NCBI RefSeq assembly: GCF_051172195.1
Contig: NZ_JBPJAQ010000001.1
Location: 3,224,001 to 3,288,000 of the forward strand
From: Paludibaculum fermentans_A
GTDB taxonomy: Bacteria > Acidobacteriota > Terriglobia > Bryobacterales > Bryobacteraceae
DNA: 64,000 bases
Reading direction: 5' to 3'
In this document: positions 61,811 through 64,000 of the stretch, one piece after another
Position numbering within the stretch: position 1 is the stretch's first letter
Layout of the letters: every line of letters begins with the position of its first letter
The notes under the pieces: model-generated
Databases searched by the model: none
What the model saw: the letters and a program-made list of their open reading frames with translations, nothing else
Told to the model about the DNA's origin: nothing
Made by a program: the position numbers and the translations under genes

Positions 61811-62856
61811 CCGCCCGCCTGGTGGAATCGCTGATAGCGGCGAATCGCCGACTGCAGCGCGGCCGCTTCCCGCGAAGTTAATGCACGATCGGTGCTGGTC
61901 ATTACCTCGGCTCCGCCGTTGCTGAGCTGATGTCTCCAGCGCCCGATCCTGTGGCCGTCCAGCAATATGAAATGGACGAACTCCGGGCGGTCCAGCGCGC
62001 CGAGGCCCAGCACGTCGCGGCTCTCACTGTACGACATGATGTATTCGTCGTAACACTGGACGAGATCGAAGCGTGGTGTTCTTACCTTGGGACGTGGATC
62101 CGCCGGAGCCAGCCAGTATGCCCGGCCGTCCGCCTGGAATCGCTCCAGTCCATGCTCCACCGCCTGTAAGCCGCGGCGGGCTTCGGCGAGGGTCAGGCTC
62201 GACCAGGTGGCGAAGTCCCTCACCGTGGCCGGGCCGCGCGTCGTGAAGTAGCGGCGGGCGAGTTCAGCCAGGGCTTCGTCCCGGGTGAGCGCCGCGGCGG
62301 CCGGCACCCACTCGTCCATCAACGCATATGTATGCTGCTTGCCGCGCATGGCTCCGCTACAGACGAGTTTGCTGAGCTCGGCGTGCATGACGAGATACGC
62401 CAGCGGGACACCCGTCGACGGCAGGCCTGCGGCGGCCAGCCTGGCAGAGAGTTCTGTGCGTGGCAGGTGATGGCCGCCCGCGAGCGCCTGGCCGAGTATG
62501 GCATTGCTCCGCCTCAGCATCGCTTCCTCGATGCCATGTTCACGCTGGGTGAAGCCATTCAGGAGGCGGATGCGCGGGGCGGTGAGGTCGATCAGCCAGC
62601 GGATATCGGCTGGATGCACAAAGTGCCAGGTGGGGCGCAGCAGGTGCGTTCGCAGGATCGCTCCCCGGGCGTAAGCCTGTTGAATGGAAGCGTGCGTGGC
62701 GCCGCTGGTCCGCTGGCCAATGGACCACTTGGCATACGCGAACTCCTGCGCCTGTACAGCGGCCAGGCGTTGCAGCAGTGCGCCCGGTTCCGTCCCTGGC
62801 TGGCTCCAAAGCGATTGGTTGTGGAGGCGCAACAGCGCGATCTCGTGTGACGTCAC
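61807..62856 (-). CDS. Winged-helix DNA-binding protein of the HTH_42/AlkZ-like family
   Basis: 349 residues from a GTG at 62856; the open frame upstream of it lacks coding character. The first helix region (TSHEIALLRLHNQSLW) and AAVQAQEFAYAKWSIGQRT are characteristic of the HTH_42 family. Q35-A-Q37 matches the QxQ catalytic motif recalled for AlkZ-type DNA glycosylases, which unhook interstrand crosslinks; other members have unknown roles. Later segments include LLRPTWHFVHPADIRWL and VIGRW-like HRIGRWRH. The neighbours give no functional clue. Confidence 0.82.
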   Translation of the reverse strand: MTSHEIALLRLHNQSLWSQPGTEPGALLQRLAAVQAQEFAYAKWSIGQRTSGATHASIQQAYARGAILRTHLLRPTWHFVHPADIRWLIDLTAPRIRLLNGFTQREHGIEEAMLRRSNAILGQALAGGHHLPRTELSARLAAAGLPSTGVPLAYLVMHAELSKLVCSGAMRGKQHTYALMDEWVPAAAALTRDEALAELARRYFTTRGPATVRDFATWSSLTLAEARRGLQAVEHGLERFQADGRAYWLAPADPRPKVRTPRFDLVQCYDEYIMSYSESRDVLGLGALDRPEFVHFILLDGHRIGRWRHQLSNGGAEVMTSTDRALTSREAAALQSAIRRYQRFHQAGG

Positions 62857-62922
62857 TGACTGCCAGGATAGCGGGCCCGGTGTCCGGATATGATGGGGAT
62901 TCACTGCTGGGAGGATCGTGGA

Positions 62923-64000
62923 ATGGATCGACGCCGATTTACGCTGTTGCTGGGTTCGACGCCTTTGCTGGCGCAGGCTCCGGCCGCGGCTCCGGAACTG
63001 GAGTGGCACGACGCGAAGAAACTGCGCGTGGAAGGGCTGGGTTTCAAAGACCAGAAAGCCCCCTACGACCGGTTGCCTGGGCGTGCCGAAGGCGTGGTGC
63101 GCCCCGTGGTTTGGGACCTCAGCCGCGACTCGGCTGGCGTGCTCGTCCGCTTCGTGACCAACGCCACCGCGATTCATGCCCGCTGGACCCTGACCAACAA
63201 GACCCTCACCTCGCCGAACAGTACGCCTGTCGCCTGCAGCGGCCTGGATCTATACGCGAAGAATGACGCCGGGCGCTGGCACTGGCTCGGCATCGGGCGT
63301 CCGACCAAGTTTCCGGAAAACACTGATGCGCTGGCCAGCGGCCTGCCGGCGGGCCCGCGCGAATACATGGTGTACCTGCCCATGCACAACCCGGTGACTT
63401 CGGTGGAGATCGGCGTGCCCAAGGGCGGCTCGATGGAGGCCGGCCCGGCGCGTCCGGCGGACCGCAAGCCCATCGTGTTCTATGGGACTTCCATTACACA
63501 CGGCTTCTCCGCTTCGCGCGCCGGCATGACACATGTCTCGATGCTGGGCCGCCTCTTCGACCGGGAAGTCATCAACCTCGGTTTCTCCGGCAACGGCAAG
63601 ATGGAACCGGAAGTCACCAAGTTCGTAGCGGAACTCGACCCCGCCGTGTTCGTGCTCGACTGCCTGCCGAACCTCACTGCCAAAGAGGTCCACTCCAATG
63701 CGATCCCGTGCGTGAAGATCCTGCGCGAGGCCCATCCCGATACGCCCATCCTGCTGGTGGAAGACCGCAACTATGCGGACAACTTCCTGAACGCCTCACG
63801 TCGCGAACGCAACGAGACCAACCACGCCGCCATGCGCGAAGAGTACGCAAAAATGCAGAAGGAGAAGATCCCGCATCTGCACTATCTCAAGGCGGACGAC
63901 CTGCTGGGCGACGACGGCGAAGCCACCATCGACGGCTCCCACCCAACGGACCTCGGCTTCACGCGCCAGGCGGCGGAGTTCCAGAAGGCGCTAAAGAAGA
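62923..64000 (+). CDS. SGNH/GDSL hydrolase family protein (3' end outside window)
   Basis: At least 359 residues from the ATG at 62923, with GGGAGG upstream. A Tat-like leader (MDRRRFTLLLGSTPLLAQ) precedes a beta-sandwich domain of about 150 residues (LEWHDAKKLRVEGLGF, YMVYLPMHNPV). The SGNH hydrolase domain starts IVFYGTSITHG with the nucleophilic serine, then LGFSGNGKMEP and FVLDCLPNLTA, and shows DGSHPTDLGF with the catalytic Asp-His near the window edge. The order fits CE2/CE3-like or acyl-esterase types acting on glycans. The gene is cut only near its C-terminus. Confidence 0.9.
   Translation, partial: MDRRRFTLLLGSTPLLAQAPAAAPELEWHDAKKLRVEGLGFKDQKAPYDRLPGRAEGVVRPVVWDLSRDSAGVLVRFVTNATAIHARWTLTNKTLTSPNSTPVACSGLDLYAKNDAGRWHWLGIGRPTKFPENTDALASGLPAGPREYMVYLPMHNPVTSVEIGVPKGGSMEAGPARPADRKPIVFYGTSITHGFSASRAGMTHVSMLGRLFDREVINLGFSGNGKMEPEVTKFVAELDPAVFVLDCLPNLTAKEVHSNAIPCVKILREAHPDTPILLVEDRNYADNFLNASRRERNETNHAAMREEYAKMQKEKIPHLHYLKADDLLGDDGEATIDGSHPTDLGFTRQAAEFQKALKK

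Overview
This is a GC-rich chromosomal window that most resembles an Acidobacteriota genome of the Bryobacterales/Solibacter-Paludibaculum type. That assignment is an inference. It rests on an Oar-like TonB-dependent receptor with an N-terminal carboxypeptidase-regulatory domain, several FG-GAP/ASPIC-UnbV (CRTAC1) and TPR proteins, many Tat-tagged sugar enzymes, a PEP-CTERM-like segment, and a 30-bp dispersed intergenic repeat present as two identical copies about 30 kb apart. I saw no rRNA, tRNA, CRISPR array, transposase or prophage.

Layout. 1-9.4 kb: a PEP-CTERM-like protein reading in frame into a phosphoesterase-like N-terminus, a WD40/PD40 propeller protein, and carbohydrate genes (Gfo/Idh/MocA oxidoreductase, GH92, GH35-like). 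9.4-10.6 kb: an ankyrin membrane protein with a small partner. 10.6-13.1 kb: three tightly overlapping genes that look like an RNA-repair cassette (methyltransferase, RNA ligase, HD-phosphoesterase/polynucleotide kinase). 13.1-16.4 kb: a minus-strand operon of a CBM9-like/PKD protein, a Tat-tagged enolase-superfamily enzyme and a Tat-tagged DHDPS-family aldolase. 16.4-22.2 kb: an ornithine-cyclodeaminase-family enzyme, a two-gene molybdenum hydroxylase, a PadR regulator with a membrane protein, and a gene with internal repeats. 22.6-27.6 kb: a defence island with an McrBC-type restriction pair and a DarTG ADP-ribosylation toxin-antitoxin pair.

27.9-33.6 kb is a housekeeping operon: sir2-like, larC, metG, tatD and a polyprenyl synthase. 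33.8-43.5 kb carries a lipoprotein of unknown function, a Tat-tagged sugar isomerase, carD behind a recognisable sigma-70 promoter, a second enolase-superfamily enzyme, a 1080-residue zinc-ribbon/Ala-Glu-Pro-rich membrane protein and a TPR protein ending at a strong terminator. 43.6-46.1 kb has GH97 and RidA. 46.2-59.4 kb is a CRTAC1/TPR region on both sides of a large TonB-dependent receptor. 59.5-64 kb has an alkaline-phosphatase-like Tat protein with an unknown partner, an AlkZ-like winged-helix protein and a truncated SGNH hydrolase.

The strongest system-level signals are the overlapping RNA-repair cassette (10.6-13.1 kb), the McrBC plus DarTG island (22.6-27.6 kb), and the CRTAC1/TPR cluster around the TonB-dependent receptor (46.2-59.4 kb).
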